A stretch of DNA of 64,000 bases, taken from Lachnospiraceae bacterium (GTDB taxonomy: Bacteria > Bacillota > Clostridia > Lachnospirales > Lachnospiraceae). The position numbers and the translations under genes are program-made. Positions 55,414-64,000 of this stretch are shown here, in pieces; the first letter of the stretch is position 1; every line of letters begins with the position of its first letter. Under the pieces are notes generated by a model. It had not been told where the DNA came from. It searched no databases and worked only from the letters and a program-made list of their open reading frames with translations. The stretch lies in contig JAGBEO010000033.1 in assembly GCA_017936885.1 (NCBI GenBank), positions 1 to 64,000 on the forward strand, given 5' to 3'.

Positions 55414-56463
55414 ATGCAGGAAAAAGTAAAGAAAGAAGTAAAGGAAAAAAAAGAGAAGAACATAAAGAAGGAAATGAAGCCGGATGGTTACATTTCGTTT
55501 CGGGTGAGAGAATACAGGATCGTAATAGCAGCAGGTGTGCTTACTATTTTATTTACACTGTTTATCCTGATTATGGGATTGAAATATCCTTCTGCCGATG
55601 GGAATCGTATCATTTTTTACAGTGCATTGCTGATCTTATTGCTGATCGGCATTATCTGTTGTATCAGAGGCATCTTTCACAGTCTTACAGTGGAAGAAAT
55701 GAATATGCATTATGTAAACTGGATGGGCAGGAAAACCTCTTTTACACTGGATGACATAGGCTATTGTAAAATGAAGCTGAGCAGTAATCAGCAGAAGCTC
55801 ATTCTGTATGATCTCCTAGGTAAAAAATTATGTAAACTGGAATCGGACATGAAGGGAAGCGGAGATTTTCTCCGGTATCTTTTGGATAATCGGGTAAGAG
55901 TGGAGTGTAAGGCGGAACAGGCAGGGTATTCTAATATGCCTGCCCTGGAAGCATACTTGCGGGAAACTGCTGTCTGTGAAGAAGAAATCCCCAAGTGTGC
56001 GGATGGTCTGTATGGTAAAGTGCGGGACATTCTGCTGGAATGGGAGAAACAGAATAAGGCATTCGGTGCTTATTGGGAATTTGGATACGGCGAGTTCTCA
56101 GCGGCTGATCTGGAGAACGAAAAGGATGAACTATGGAGCAGGAGAAGTTCGATTCATGAGTTAACTGCTGAACTCCCGGAAGATTATGCGTGTATTTTAG
56201 AAGCATATCTGAAGAAAGATAACGAGTATGTCATAGATCAAAAGAATAAGGCAGTTTGCATTCTGTTTCCCTATTTGGTAAGAACCTGTTCCTATCAGAT
56301 CGGAGAGGGACTGCGTCTTAGAAAAATGAATGAAGATGTGCTTACCGGCTGGATCAGGGAAGATTTAGAGTCATTGACCAAAATACTGCCGAAGCGCAAA
56401 TACCATACGGAGCCTGTTGTTTTGCAGCATGAGCTTCGAAAAACAGCGGGTATCCGGAGATGA
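55414..56463 (+). CDS. DUF6560-like two-helix membrane protein
   Basis: The 349-residue protein has a lysine-rich N-terminus (EKVKKEVKEKKEKNIKKEMK) and two membrane segments at about residues 38-58 and 67-88. A PH-like cytoplasmic or surface domain (MHYVNWMGRKTSFTLDDIGYCKMKLSSNQQKLILYDLLGKKLCKLE) and a long helical part follow. It resembles DUF6560 proteins of Lachnospiraceae. No catalytic motif is visible. It appears monocistronic. Confidence 0.65.
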   Translation: MQEKVKKEVKEKKEKNIKKEMKPDGYISFRVREYRIVIAAGVLTILFTLFILIMGLKYPSADGNRIIFYSALLILLLIGIICCIRGIFHSLTVEEMNMHYVNWMGRKTSFTLDDIGYCKMKLSSNQQKLILYDLLGKKLCKLESDMKGSGDFLRYLLDNRVRVECKAEQAGYSNMPALEAYLRETAVCEEEIPKCADGLYGKVRDILLEWEKQNKAFGAYWEFGYGEFSAADLENEKDELWSRRSSIHELTAELPEDYACILEAYLKKDNEYVIDQKNKAVCILFPYLVRTCSYQIGEGLRLRKMNEDVLTGWIREDLESLTKILPKRKYHTEPVVLQHELRKTAGIRR

Positions 56464-56643
56464 CCGGGCTTGAGATGTTATTAAGAAAATCATAAGAATG
56501 CAAATGCGTGCCGTTGATATACGGCGTGATAAAAATATGATATAATGAGCGCAAGTAAGTCAAGCCGCTTGCGGAATTGACGAGCGGCGAATGACTGATG
56601 CTGCAAAGCAGCACTATAAGACGGATTGGAAAAGGGGGACATT

Positions 56644-57519
56644 ATGGCATTATTTCAGATTGGCAATGATAAGATTACAATACAGGTGGACAGCATGGGA
56701 GCGGAGCTTAAGTCCCTTAAAGATGCAGTCACCGGGATGGAGTATATGTGGAATGCGGATCCCAGGTATTGGAAGCGGACGTCACCGGTGTTGTTTCCGA
56801 TCGTAGGAGGATTAAAAGACGGCAGATTCCGTTTGAACGGCAGGGAATATTCTATGGGGCAGCACGGTTTTGCCAGAGATATGGAATTTCAGTTAAAAAG
56901 TCAGGTGGCATCCGAAATTTGGTTTACATTGGAATCGGACGAAGAAACGCTCAAGAAATATCCTTATCCTTTTGTTTTGGAAATCGGATACGAACTGACA
57001 GACAGAACAGTGATTGTAAAATGGCGGGTGAAGAATCCTGCATCGGAGCAGATGTATTTTTCCATTGGCGGGCATCCGGCATTTCTGTGTCCGATTGATG
57101 AAGGCGTAAAGCAGAGTGAGTATAAGCTTTTGTTTGACAGGCAGGATCAGGTAGCAGTCTCTTGTCTGGAGGGTGGTTTGTTATGTGACCGGACGGAGAT
57201 TTATCCGTTGCAGGACGGCATCTTGCCGGTGACGGAGCATCTTTTTGACAAAGACGCGCTGGTGATTGAGGATCATCAGGCGCAGAGTGTGTCGCTAGTT
57301 AGGCCGGACGGAACGGCATACCTTACAGTTTCTTTTGATGCTCCTTTGTTCGGAATCTGGTCGCCTCCGGGAAAGAATGCGCCTTTTATCTGTATTGAAC
57401 CGTGGTATGGCAGATGTGACAGGGTAAATTTTGCGGATGACTGGAAGGAACGGGAATGGATAGAGATGCTGAACGCCGGAGAAACTTTTACGGCGGATTA
57501 CAGGATCACGATCGGATAG
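56644..57519 (+). CDS. Aldose 1-epimerase family protein (LacX-like)
   Basis: The 291-residue beta-sandwich protein has galactose-mutarotase features: SPVLFPIVGGLKDGRFRLNGREYSMGQHGFARD (first His), FSIGGHPAFLCP (second His) and FICIEPWYGRCD (catalytic Glu). It belongs to the LacX/YeaD-like branch, which interconverts sugar anomers or binds sugar phosphates. AAAAGGGGGACATT precedes the ATG. The nearby genes give no pathway. Confidence 0.88.
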   Translation: MALFQIGNDKITIQVDSMGAELKSLKDAVTGMEYMWNADPRYWKRTSPVLFPIVGGLKDGRFRLNGREYSMGQHGFARDMEFQLKSQVASEIWFTLESDEETLKKYPYPFVLEIGYELTDRTVIVKWRVKNPASEQMYFSIGGHPAFLCPIDEGVKQSEYKLLFDRQDQVAVSCLEGGLLCDRTEIYPLQDGILPVTEHLFDKDALVIEDHQAQSVSLVRPDGTAYLTVSFDAPLFGIWSPPGKNAPFICIEPWYGRCDRVNFADDWKEREWIEMLNAGETFTADYRITIG

Positions 57520-57554
57520 AAGATAGAACATGGTATGATGGATGCATACACATA

Positions 57555-57612
57555 GCTTACATAATGTATTAAGAAGTTTACATAATGCATTAAAAAGGTT
57601 TACATAAAGTAA
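57555..57612 (+). repeat. Three direct repeats TTTACATAATGYATTAA upstream of an ABC operon
   Basis: CTTACATAATGTATTAA, TTTACATAATGCATTAA and TTTACATAAAGTAAAA follow at 21- and 22-bp spacing. The TAATGCATTA core is palindromic. Two-turn spacing upstream of the ABC genes suggests operator boxes. No -35/-10 pair stands out. Confidence 0.6.
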
Positions 57613-57657
57613 AAAAGAAATAAATGGGTATTGCATCAAAACGACAGGAGGAAACAT

Positions 57658-58356
57658 ATGGCACCGATTGTACAGTGCATGGGACTGACCAAAACCTATG
57701 GCGGTAAAGTGGCATTAAATCAGATCAACTTAAATCTGGAACGGGGAAGAATCATAGGACTGTTAGGACCCAATGGCAGCGGTAAGACAACGTTAATTAA
57801 AATTATAAACGGATTGCTGAATCCCACAGCAGGAGAGATATACATCAATGGACAAAGGCCCGGCATAGAGACGAAATACCGGATTTCCTATCTGCCGGAG
57901 CGCACCTATCTGTATGCGGGGATGAAAGTGATCGAAATGGTACAGTACTTTCAGGATTTCTATCCCGATTTCAGGATGGACAGAGCCTATGACATGCTGA
58001 ACAGACTGCAGATTCCGCCTAACGAGAGACTGAAGAATCTCTCCAAGGGAACGAAGGAGAAGGTACAACTGATCCTTGTAATGAGCAGGGATGCGGATTT
58101 GTATATTTTAGATGAGCCGATCGCCGGCGTAGACCCGGCATCCAGAGATTATATTTTACATACGATTGTCAATAACTATAACAGAAATGCGACAATTCTT
58201 CTTTCCACGCATTTGATTTCGGACGTGGAGAATATTCTGGACGAGGTCATATTTATCAAATACGGCAATATTATCTTGCAGGCGGGCGCAGAACAGATCC
58301 GGCAGAATGAGCATAAGTCAGTAGACCGCTTTTTCAGGGAGGTGTTTGCATGTTAG
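57658..58356 (+). CDS. ABC transporter ATP-binding protein
   Basis: The 232-residue ATPase has Walker A GPNGSGKTTL (about residues 38-47), signature LSKGTKEKVQL, Walker B DLYILDEP, and the H-loop in LLSTHLISDVENIL. This short DrrA/YtrB-like subfamily pairs with ABC-2 membrane proteins, here the next gene, which overlaps it by 7 bp. AGGAGGAAACAT precedes the ATG. The substrate is unknown; YtrB-like members respond to cell-wall stress. Confidence 0.93.
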   Translation: MAPIVQCMGLTKTYGGKVALNQINLNLERGRIIGLLGPNGSGKTTLIKIINGLLNPTAGEIYINGQRPGIETKYRISYLPERTYLYAGMKVIEMVQYFQDFYPDFRMDRAYDMLNRLQIPPNERLKNLSKGTKEKVQLILVMSRDADLYILDEPIAGVDPASRDYILHTIVNNYNRNATILLSTHLISDVENILDEVIFIKYGNIILQAGAEQIRQNEHKSVDRFFREVFAC

Positions 58357-59141
58357 GTAAATTGATGAAATATGAGTGGAAAGCCACATGGAAGCTTTTG
58401 CTGCCTATGAATATGCTGATTATAGTGATGACATTTCTTGCCTGCGTCACGGTACAGGTGGATTTCTTTGACTCTGATAATTCAATGGTTATTTTTAGTG
58501 CCATGATGATTCTGCTCACATATATCGGGAGTATGTTTGTGGTGTGCATCGGGACGGCTATCTATCTGATTTACAGGTTTTACACCTCTACTTATGGCGA
58601 TCAGGGATATCTGCTGCATACACTGCCGGTGGATAAACATCACATTATCATTGCTAAAGTTGCGGTCAGCGCAGCTTGGATTTTCATCAGCATGATGCTG
58701 GTGTTTATGTCCGTGATGTTCTTGTTCGCGGAACAGGGAGAATTTCTGGTTGATATTACAGAGGCCTTTGAGTCCGTTATCGAATACTGGGGCGGCTCGG
58801 AGGTGTCAGGTTTTGTATTGATTATGACGTTTATTGCAACGGTCTTCCATATCTTTGCCAGAGTACTTAAGGTGACAGCGTGTGTTTCTTTAGGGCAGTT
58901 GTCATCTGACCATAAAGTGATTATGTCCTTTGCCTTTTATTTCGCTTTTTATTTTGTGCAGAGAATTTTTACCATGCTTTATTATGTGTTTATTGAGATA
59001 CTGAATCATGCAAATGAAAGTTACAGATTCTCCTATTTTGATAATTCGTGGGAAGGAACGTTGATCTCCAGTATTTTGTACAGTGTGGTGTTCTATCTTC
59101 TGACATGGTATGTGATGGATAAGAAGCTGAATCTGGAATAA
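58350..59141 (+). CDS. ABC-2 type membrane permease
   Basis: The 263-residue protein has about six membrane helices (from WKLLLPMNMLIIVMTFLACVTV to LISSILYSVVFYLLTWYVM). The N-terminal LMKYEWKATWKLLLPMN is common in Lachnospiraceae ABC-2 permeases. It partners with the ATPase gene that overlaps its start. A terminator follows. The transported substrate is unknown. Confidence 0.87.
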   Translation: MLGKLMKYEWKATWKLLLPMNMLIIVMTFLACVTVQVDFFDSDNSMVIFSAMMILLTYIGSMFVVCIGTAIYLIYRFYTSTYGDQGYLLHTLPVDKHHIIIAKVAVSAAWIFISMMLVFMSVMFLFAEQGEFLVDITEAFESVIEYWGGSEVSGFVLIMTFIATVFHIFARVLKVTACVSLGQLSSDHKVIMSFAFYFAFYFVQRIFTMLYYVFIEILNHANESYRFSYFDNSWEGTLISSILYSVVFYLLTWYVMDKKLNLE

Positions 59142-59189
59142 GAGCAGGAAGAGTTTTACAGTTTTATCAATCTTTTAACACAAAATTTT

Positions 59190-59234
59190 CACAGTCTGTT
59201 GCTATATTAAATGGCGAGCAGGCTGTGTTTTTTT
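59190..59234 (+). terminator. Terminator after the ABC-2 operon
   Basis: CACAGTCTGTTGCT pairs with CGAGCAGGCTGTG (G-U pairs allowed) and is followed by seven Ts. Confidence 0.85.
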
Positions 59235-59282
59235 GCTTAAAAGCACAGAAGACTACGAAAAATCGGAGGAAAAGATAAATCA

Positions 59283-61286
59283 ATGAAAGTGAAAGAATTC
59301 CTGAAGAAGCATAAGAAGTGGTGCCTTGCAGTGCTGGTAATGGCAGTGATCTTAGCCGGTGCAGGCTCCTTTGTCAGCAGAGCAAAAAAAGCAAAAGAAA
59401 TGCTTGCCATGGTTCCTGCGCAGGAGACAGCAGAGGTAGAGAGACGTTCCCTGATAGAGAGTGTGTCCGCCACAGGTACGGTTGTCAGCGCGCAGAGTAA
59501 AAGTATCAGTGTGGCACTTTCCAACGTGGAAGTGAAGGAAGTACATGTCAAAGTAGGAGACAGCGTGGAAGCCGGAGATGTGATCTGCGTGTTGGACTCT
59601 GCCGATTTGGAGGAAGATTTGGCAGATGCCAAGACAACCTTAAATGCCACGAACGGTAAGACTGCCGTTGATGTGGCAAGTGCAGAGAGAGGACTGTCAG
59701 AAGCGGAAACAGCAAGGGACATAGAGACATCCCGTGCCTATGAGGATGAAGATGAGGCATATAATGATTATCTGCGGTCTAAGACAGATGAAGAAGAGGC
59801 GGAGAATGACTACTTAGAAGCACAGGAGGCTGCCGTAATCAAGAACGGCGAATGGGAAGCAGCCAAGGAGCGGCTGGAGGATGCCGAAGATGATATGGAA
59901 GATGCCAAAGAGGAAATGGAACAATTATCGGCAGCAGCGGGAAAGGCAAGCGGCTATGTCTCGGAGTTTGCAAGTACAGTGGATATGCTTGCTGGCACAA
60001 TTCCTGAGGATAAAAAGGTGAAAGATGCCAAAAGTTTCTTATACATAGGAAATGAAGAGTTAAGTTCTTACACGGTAAGTGATTTTGTGAAAGATGATGC
60101 CGATGAAAGTGTGAAAACGCAGGTGGATGCTTATTTGGGGACACTTAAGGGCTTGCAGAGCTCTTACCGCACGGCACAGAAGGATCAGGAAGCCTATGAA
60201 GCGGCCAGTGCCAAGTACCAGCAGGCACAGGCAGACTATCAGGAGGCACAGCAGGAGGCATCCACGTGGGAATCCAAGTACAATTCTGCCAAAAACAGTG
60301 AGAACAGTTATGAGAATGCCTATGATCAGGCAATCAGTAATTCGGACGCCAAATACGATGCCTATGAGAAACAGGTGAGAAACAGGGAAGATACGATCAG
60401 AAACAATGAGAGCAGTGTAAATAATAAAGAAGACAACCTCACCAATTCTCAGTTAAATGCGACTACCTCCGGCCTTTCGGATAAGCAGCAGATCCGGCAG
60501 TTGGAAGAACAGATCGAGGACTGTACTGTCAAGGCACCGATAGACGGTGTGATTACCTCTTTAAATGTTGAGGAAGGGGATACCTACAGCAGTACCAACA
60601 ACAGCGCGATTGCAGTGATAGAAAATACCGCTGCCTATGAAGTAGAGGCAGAGATTGACGAATACGATATCAGTAAGATTAAGGTCGGCCAGCAGGTGGT
60701 GATTAAAACCAACGGCACAGGAGATACGGAATTGGACGGTACGGTAACAGAGATAGCGCCGCGGGCGACCTCCGGCAGCGACAACTCTAACAGCAGCTCT
60801 GATGTGACCTATAAAGTAACCGTATCCATTGATACGCCCTGCAATGAACTCCGTCTGGATATGACAGCGAAGTTAAGTATTGTGATCGAGAGCAAGGACA
60901 ATGTACTGACCGTGCCGTATGATGCGGTACAGGAAGCAGAAGACGGAACCTATTATGTGGAAGTGGCGGATGGAAATGCTGCTTCTCAGACGGCAGATGT
61001 GGAAACAGAAGGAAAGCAGCCGCAGACAGATACAAATGCAGCGAATCAGGGTGCGCAGCATGGTGATATGACGCAGTCCGAAAAAGATGCCGCTGAGGGC
61101 AGGGGAGCCAATGCGGTTACAGGAAGACGTGTGACGATAGAAAAAGGAATTGAAAGCGATTACTATATTGAGATTATCAGTGATGAGATCACAGAGGGAA
61201 TGCAGGTGATCGTACCGGTTTCCGATGATAACGGAATGGATTTCAAAGGCATGGTAGGTATGCAGGGACCGATGGGAGGATTCTAG
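59283..61286 (+). CDS. HlyD/MacA-type membrane fusion protein
   Basis: The 667-residue adaptor has one N-terminal membrane anchor (about residues 13-33) and a split lipoyl-like domain (VEVKEVHVKVGDSVEAGDVICVLDSADLEEDLADAK and CTVKAPIDGVITSLNVEEGDTY). An unusually long coiled-coil hairpin rich in Ala and Glu lies between them (about 110-410). Beta-barrel and membrane-proximal domains follow (NVLTVPYDAVQEAEDGTYYVEV). It partners with the next two MacB-like genes. In a Gram-positive cell it probably stabilises the exporter or spans the wall. Confidence 0.92.
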   Translation: MKVKEFLKKHKKWCLAVLVMAVILAGAGSFVSRAKKAKEMLAMVPAQETAEVERRSLIESVSATGTVVSAQSKSISVALSNVEVKEVHVKVGDSVEAGDVICVLDSADLEEDLADAKTTLNATNGKTAVDVASAERGLSEAETARDIETSRAYEDEDEAYNDYLRSKTDEEEAENDYLEAQEAAVIKNGEWEAAKERLEDAEDDMEDAKEEMEQLSAAAGKASGYVSEFASTVDMLAGTIPEDKKVKDAKSFLYIGNEELSSYTVSDFVKDDADESVKTQVDAYLGTLKGLQSSYRTAQKDQEAYEAASAKYQQAQADYQEAQQEASTWESKYNSAKNSENSYENAYDQAISNSDAKYDAYEKQVRNREDTIRNNESSVNNKEDNLTNSQLNATTSGLSDKQQIRQLEEQIEDCTVKAPIDGVITSLNVEEGDTYSSTNNSAIAVIENTAAYEVEAEIDEYDISKIKVGQQVVIKTNGTGDTELDGTVTEIAPRATSGSDNSNSSSDVTYKVTVSIDTPCNELRLDMTAKLSIVIESKDNVLTVPYDAVQEAEDGTYYVEVADGNAASQTADVETEGKQPQTDTNAANQGAQHGDMTQSEKDAAEGRGANAVTGRRVTIEKGIESDYYIEIISDEITEGMQVIVPVSDDNGMDFKGMVGMQGPMGGF

Positions 61287-61287
61287 A

Positions 61288-61995
61288 ATGGAACATAAAC
61301 CAGTGATTCAACTGCAGGATATTTATAAGCGGTTTTATATCGGAACGCCCAATGAACTGCAGGTACTTAACGGGATTGACCTGAACGTGGAAGAAGGGGA
61401 ATTCGTAGCCATCGTAGGGCAGTCCGGTTCCGGCAAATCCACACTGATGAACATTATCGGTGCGCTGGACCGTCCCACGGAGGGCAGCTATCATTTGGAT
61501 CATGTGGATATGATCGCCGCCAGAGACGGGGAATTGTCCAAAATACGCAACCGTAAGATCGGCTTCGTCTTTCAGACCTATAATCTGATTTCCAGGACCA
61601 ATGCCATTAAGAATGTGGAAATGCCCATGCTTTACGCAGGAGTATCAGGCAGAAAAAGGGTAGAACGGGCAAAGGAACTTTTGACCATGGTCGGGATGGA
61701 AGATCGTATGCATCATCTGCCGGAGGAACTTTCCGGCGGCCAGAAGCAGCGCGTGGCAATCGCAAGGGCCATGGCAAACGATCCCGCTATTATCTTGGCT
61801 GATGAGCCTACCGGAGCACTCGATTCCGCTACCGGACGCAAGGTTATGGATCTTTTTCACCGTCTGCATAAGGAACAGGGGAAAACCATTGTACTTATTA
61901 CCCATTCTCCGGAACTTGCGGAGGAAACGGAACGGCTTATCACAATCAAGGACGGCAATATCACAGGGGAAAGGAGCGGCAAAGGCAGACAATGA
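61288..61995 (+). CDS. MacB/LolD-type ABC ATP-binding protein
   Basis: The 235-residue ATPase has Walker A GQSGSGKST (about residues 44-52), signature LSGGQKQRVAIARAMA, Walker B AIILADEPTGALDS, and H-loop THSPELAEE. This matches the lipoprotein/antimicrobial-peptide exporter class. It starts 1 bp after the adaptor gene and overlaps the permease gene by 4 bp, so the three form one exporter. Confidence 0.95.
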   Translation: MEHKPVIQLQDIYKRFYIGTPNELQVLNGIDLNVEEGEFVAIVGQSGSGKSTLMNIIGALDRPTEGSYHLDHVDMIAARDGELSKIRNRKIGFVFQTYNLISRTNAIKNVEMPMLYAGVSGRKRVERAKELLTMVGMEDRMHHLPEELSGGQKQRVAIARAMANDPAIILADEPTGALDSATGRKVMDLFHRLHKEQGKTIVLITHSPELAEETERLITIKDGNITGERSGKGRQ

Positions 61996-63278
61996 TCATA
62001 TATGAAAATATCAGACTTGCTTTATTTAGTTTAAAAGCCAATAAAATGCGTGCGCTTCTGACCATGCTTGGTATCATTATTGGAATTTCATCCGTCATTG
62101 CGATCATGACGGTGGGCAATTCCATGACTGCCAGCGTATCTGATTCCATGGAATCTATGGGAGCCAATAACATTACAGTTGGGCTGCAGCAGAAAGCGGA
62201 CGAGGAAGAGAGCACGGAAGAAGGATTGCAGTTTGGAGGTCCCGGCAGAATGAAAAGTGCGGAGGATGAAGATGGTTTTACCTATGAAATGCTGGAAAAT
62301 TACTGTGAAACCTATGCTGATTCCATTCAGGCCATTTCCGCATCCGAGAATATGGGAAGCGGGCAGATTCTGGAGGGCAGTCTGTATGCCAATGTATCTG
62401 CTACAGGCACCAGCCTGGGATATTTTCTTGCCAACAGTGTTGATATCCTTTCGGGAAGATTTTTTCAGGAGAGAGAGTTTGATGATGGGGCCATGGTTGC
62501 GTTAATTTCTGACCTTGCAGTGGATAATATGTTTGAGGGAGATGACGAGGCAGCAGTAGGCAGTCAGATTCAGGTCAATATCGGGGATAAGTATTACAAT
62601 TTCACAGTAGTGGGGGTCTATGAGTACGACCAGTCCTCTATGGGGTTTTCCTCTTCGTCCGCACAGGATACCACGACTGCCATGTACATTCCGTTAAAAA
62701 CAGCCAAGGAGCTGAATCACACGGAGAATTATCTGCAGTTTACCGTGGTAACCGCGACCGGTGTAGATCCGGAGGAATTTACGGAAACGACGGAGAATTT
62801 TTTTGCTGCGTACTATAGAAATAACCGTGATTTTGAACCTTCCGCGTTCAGTATGTCCTCTATGGTGGAGGAGATGACATCCATGCTGAGCACCATTACT
62901 TTGGCAATTTCGGTGATCGCCGGTATTGCGCTGCTGGTAGGCGGTATCGGCGTGATGAATATTATGCTGGTATCCATCACGGAGCGTACAAGAGAGATCG
63001 GTACCCGCAAGGCATTGGGAGCGCCTAACAGTTCTATCAGACTGCAATTTATCGTGGAATCTATTGTGATCTGCCTGATCGGCGGTATCATTGGCATTAT
63101 CTTGGGCGTGGCGCTTGGTATCGGCTTTGCAGGCTTTTTAGGTACTTCGGCTAAACCTTCCATCGACAGTATCATCTTATCGCTCACGTTTTCTATGGCA
63201 ATCGGCGTGTTTTTCGGGTATTATCCGGCGAACAAGGCGGCTAAGATGGACCCGATAGAGGCACTGCGGTACGAATAA
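61992..63278 (+). CDS. MacB-type ABC permease
   Basis: The 428-residue protein has one N-terminal membrane helix (residues about 17-40, MRALLTMLGIIIGISSVIAIMTVGNS). A large extracytoplasmic MacB periplasmic-core domain and three C-terminal helices of the FtsX type follow (GIALLVGGIGVMNIMLVSITERTREIGTRKALGAPNSSI...). It works mechanically with the ATPase and adaptor upstream to export peptides or drugs. The conserved EIGxRKALGA coupling motif is intact. Confidence 0.94.
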   Translation: MIIYENIRLALFSLKANKMRALLTMLGIIIGISSVIAIMTVGNSMTASVSDSMESMGANNITVGLQQKADEEESTEEGLQFGGPGRMKSAEDEDGFTYEMLENYCETYADSIQAISASENMGSGQILEGSLYANVSATGTSLGYFLANSVDILSGRFFQEREFDDGAMVALISDLAVDNMFEGDDEAAVGSQIQVNIGDKYYNFTVVGVYEYDQSSMGFSSSSAQDTTTAMYIPLKTAKELNHTENYLQFTVVTATGVDPEEFTETTENFFAAYYRNNRDFEPSAFSMSSMVEEMTSMLSTITLAISVIAGIALLVGGIGVMNIMLVSITERTREIGTRKALGAPNSSIRLQFIVESIVICLIGGIIGIILGVALGIGFAGFLGTSAKPSIDSIILSLTFSMAIGVFFGYYPANKAAKMDPIEALRYE

Positions 63279-63411
63279 CGGTGCCGGAGGCTATTGACAG
63301 ATTTCCGAAAATGGAAGAAAATAATAAGGTATGCATCATAAGAGTATGTAACAGAAGAGCCAAGGCTGGATTGCAGTGGTGCAACAGCATGTTCTTCCAA
63401 GGAGGAATACA

Positions 63412-64000
63412 ATGACGAAGATTGACATCGTTTCCGGATTCTTAGGAGCCGGAAAAACAACATTAATCAAGAAGCTTCTGAAAGAGGCTTTGGCAGACAC
63501 GAAAGTTGTGTTAATAGAGAACGAATTCGGCGAGATCGGCATTGACGGCGGTTTTTTGAAAGAGGCAGGTATCGAGATTAAGGAGATGAATTCCGGCTGT
63601 ATCTGCTGTTCGTTAGTAGGTGACTTCGGAACTTCCTTAAAAGAGGTGCTGGATACTTACACACCGGAGAGAATTCTGATTGAGCCGTCAGGTGTAGGTA
63701 AGTTGTCCGATGTTATGAAAGCGGTGCAGGATGCCATGACAGACCGGGAAGTGGAGCTTAACAGTGCGGTGGCTGTGGTAGATGCCTGCAAGTGCAAGAT
63801 GTACATTAAGAATTTCGGGGAGTTCTTTATCAATCAGATAGAACATGCCGGAACGATTATCTTAAGCAGAACAGATAAGCTTAGCGAAGAGAAATTGGCT
63901 GCCTGTGTTGCCATGATCCGTGAACATAATGAAAAAGCTACGATTATCACAACACCCTGGGATGCATTGGAAGGACAAGATATCTTGGAGACCATTGAGG
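63412..64000 (+). CDS. CobW/G3E-family GTPase, truncated by the window edge
   Basis: The visible 196 residues begin with a P-loop (GFLGAGKTTL, residues 9-18). Switch-like ENEFGEIGIDGGFL and the metal-binding motif GCICCS (about residue 63) follow, then EPSGVGK and the NKxD-equivalent SRTDKL. G3E GTPases deliver metals such as zinc or cobalt, and the CxCC motif binds the metal. GGAGGAATACA precedes the ATG. The C-terminal part lies outside the window. Confidence 0.9.
   Translation, partial: MTKIDIVSGFLGAGKTTLIKKLLKEALADTKVVLIENEFGEIGIDGGFLKEAGIEIKEMNSGCICCSLVGDFGTSLKEVLDTYTPERILIEPSGVGKLSDVMKAVQDAMTDREVELNSAVAVVDACKCKMYIKNFGEFFINQIEHAGTIILSRTDKLSEEKLAACVAMIREHNEKATIITTPWDALEGQDILETIE

Noticed and set aside
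59237-60333. Minus-strand frames opposite the MacA-like gene
   Set aside because: They result from codon bias of the Ala/Glu-rich coiled coil and have low-complexity sequence.

Overview
The window is a stretch of low-to-mid GC chromosome from a Clostridia bacterium, most likely a Lachnospiraceae-type gut anaerobe. This is judged from the dgt-dnaG-rpoD-trmK block, DUF6320 and DUF4125 proteins, a GerMN lipoprotein, an A-type RNase P RNA and the style of the prophage. No 16S rRNA or other taxonomic marker is present, so the family assignment is inference.

Bases 1-3333 are a mobile-element-scarred flank. They hold six tandem 20-bp units that look like the end of an IS21-type element lying off the left edge, a perfect 46-bp palindrome, an odd tRNA-Ser-like gene, and a complete IS21-family insertion (istA/istB). 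The IS has TGATTAT...ATAATCA ends and a 7-bp target duplication. A short orphan reading frame follows.

Bases 3334-40957 are a complete-looking siphovirus prophage of about 37.6 kb, integrated in the 3' end of tRNA-Leu(AAG). A 28-bp core is duplicated at both ends, and both ends carry matching paired TGTTGCAT boxes that are probably integrase arm sites. From left to right it has a leftward lysogeny block (integrase, DUF4190 and PH/SHOCT proteins, a degenerate ImmA-like protein, CI-like repressor) and a switch region with face-to-face promoters and CGCAA-N4-TTGCG operators. The rightward early genes follow: Cro-like protein, a 3D-domain secreted protein, a hexapeptide-repeat protein, Sak/DUF1071 annealase, HNH and PDDEXK nucleases, and a replisome organiser gene containing 11-bp-spaced iterons. 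Next come a PAPS-reductase-like protein, a D12-class adenine methylase, many small accessory proteins and a sigma-like late regulator. The late block contains terminase, portal, a MuF protein fused to a putative metallopeptidase, scaffold, capsid, connectors and tail proteins. It includes tail chaperones joined by a -1 frameshift, tape measure, Dit, Tal, tail-tip proteins, holin and a multi-domain endolysin.

Bases 40958-64000 are ordinary chromosome. They carry a two-domain hemerythrin, tRNA-Leu(CAG), a GerMN lipoprotein with a DUF4125 protein, and a divergent locus with a condensation-fold acyltransferase, a DUF6320 membrane protein and an HSL-type esterase. These are followed by the macromolecular-synthesis operon (dgt, dnaG, rpoD, trmK), a TGS/uridine-kinase-like protein and rnpB. 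The remainder is two large hairpins, a secreted trypsin-like protease, an aldose-epimerase-like protein, a two-gene ABC exporter, a MacA/MacB-type three-gene exporter and the start of a CobW/G3E GTPase that runs off the right edge.

The least ordinary items are the MuF-metallopeptidase fusion with its small cysteine-rich partner, the iteron array, the cluster of sliding-clamp-like peptides in the nucleic-acid module, the P2/186-like promoter geometry, the antisense cargo gene resembling DUF2441, and the 14-unit repeat protein.
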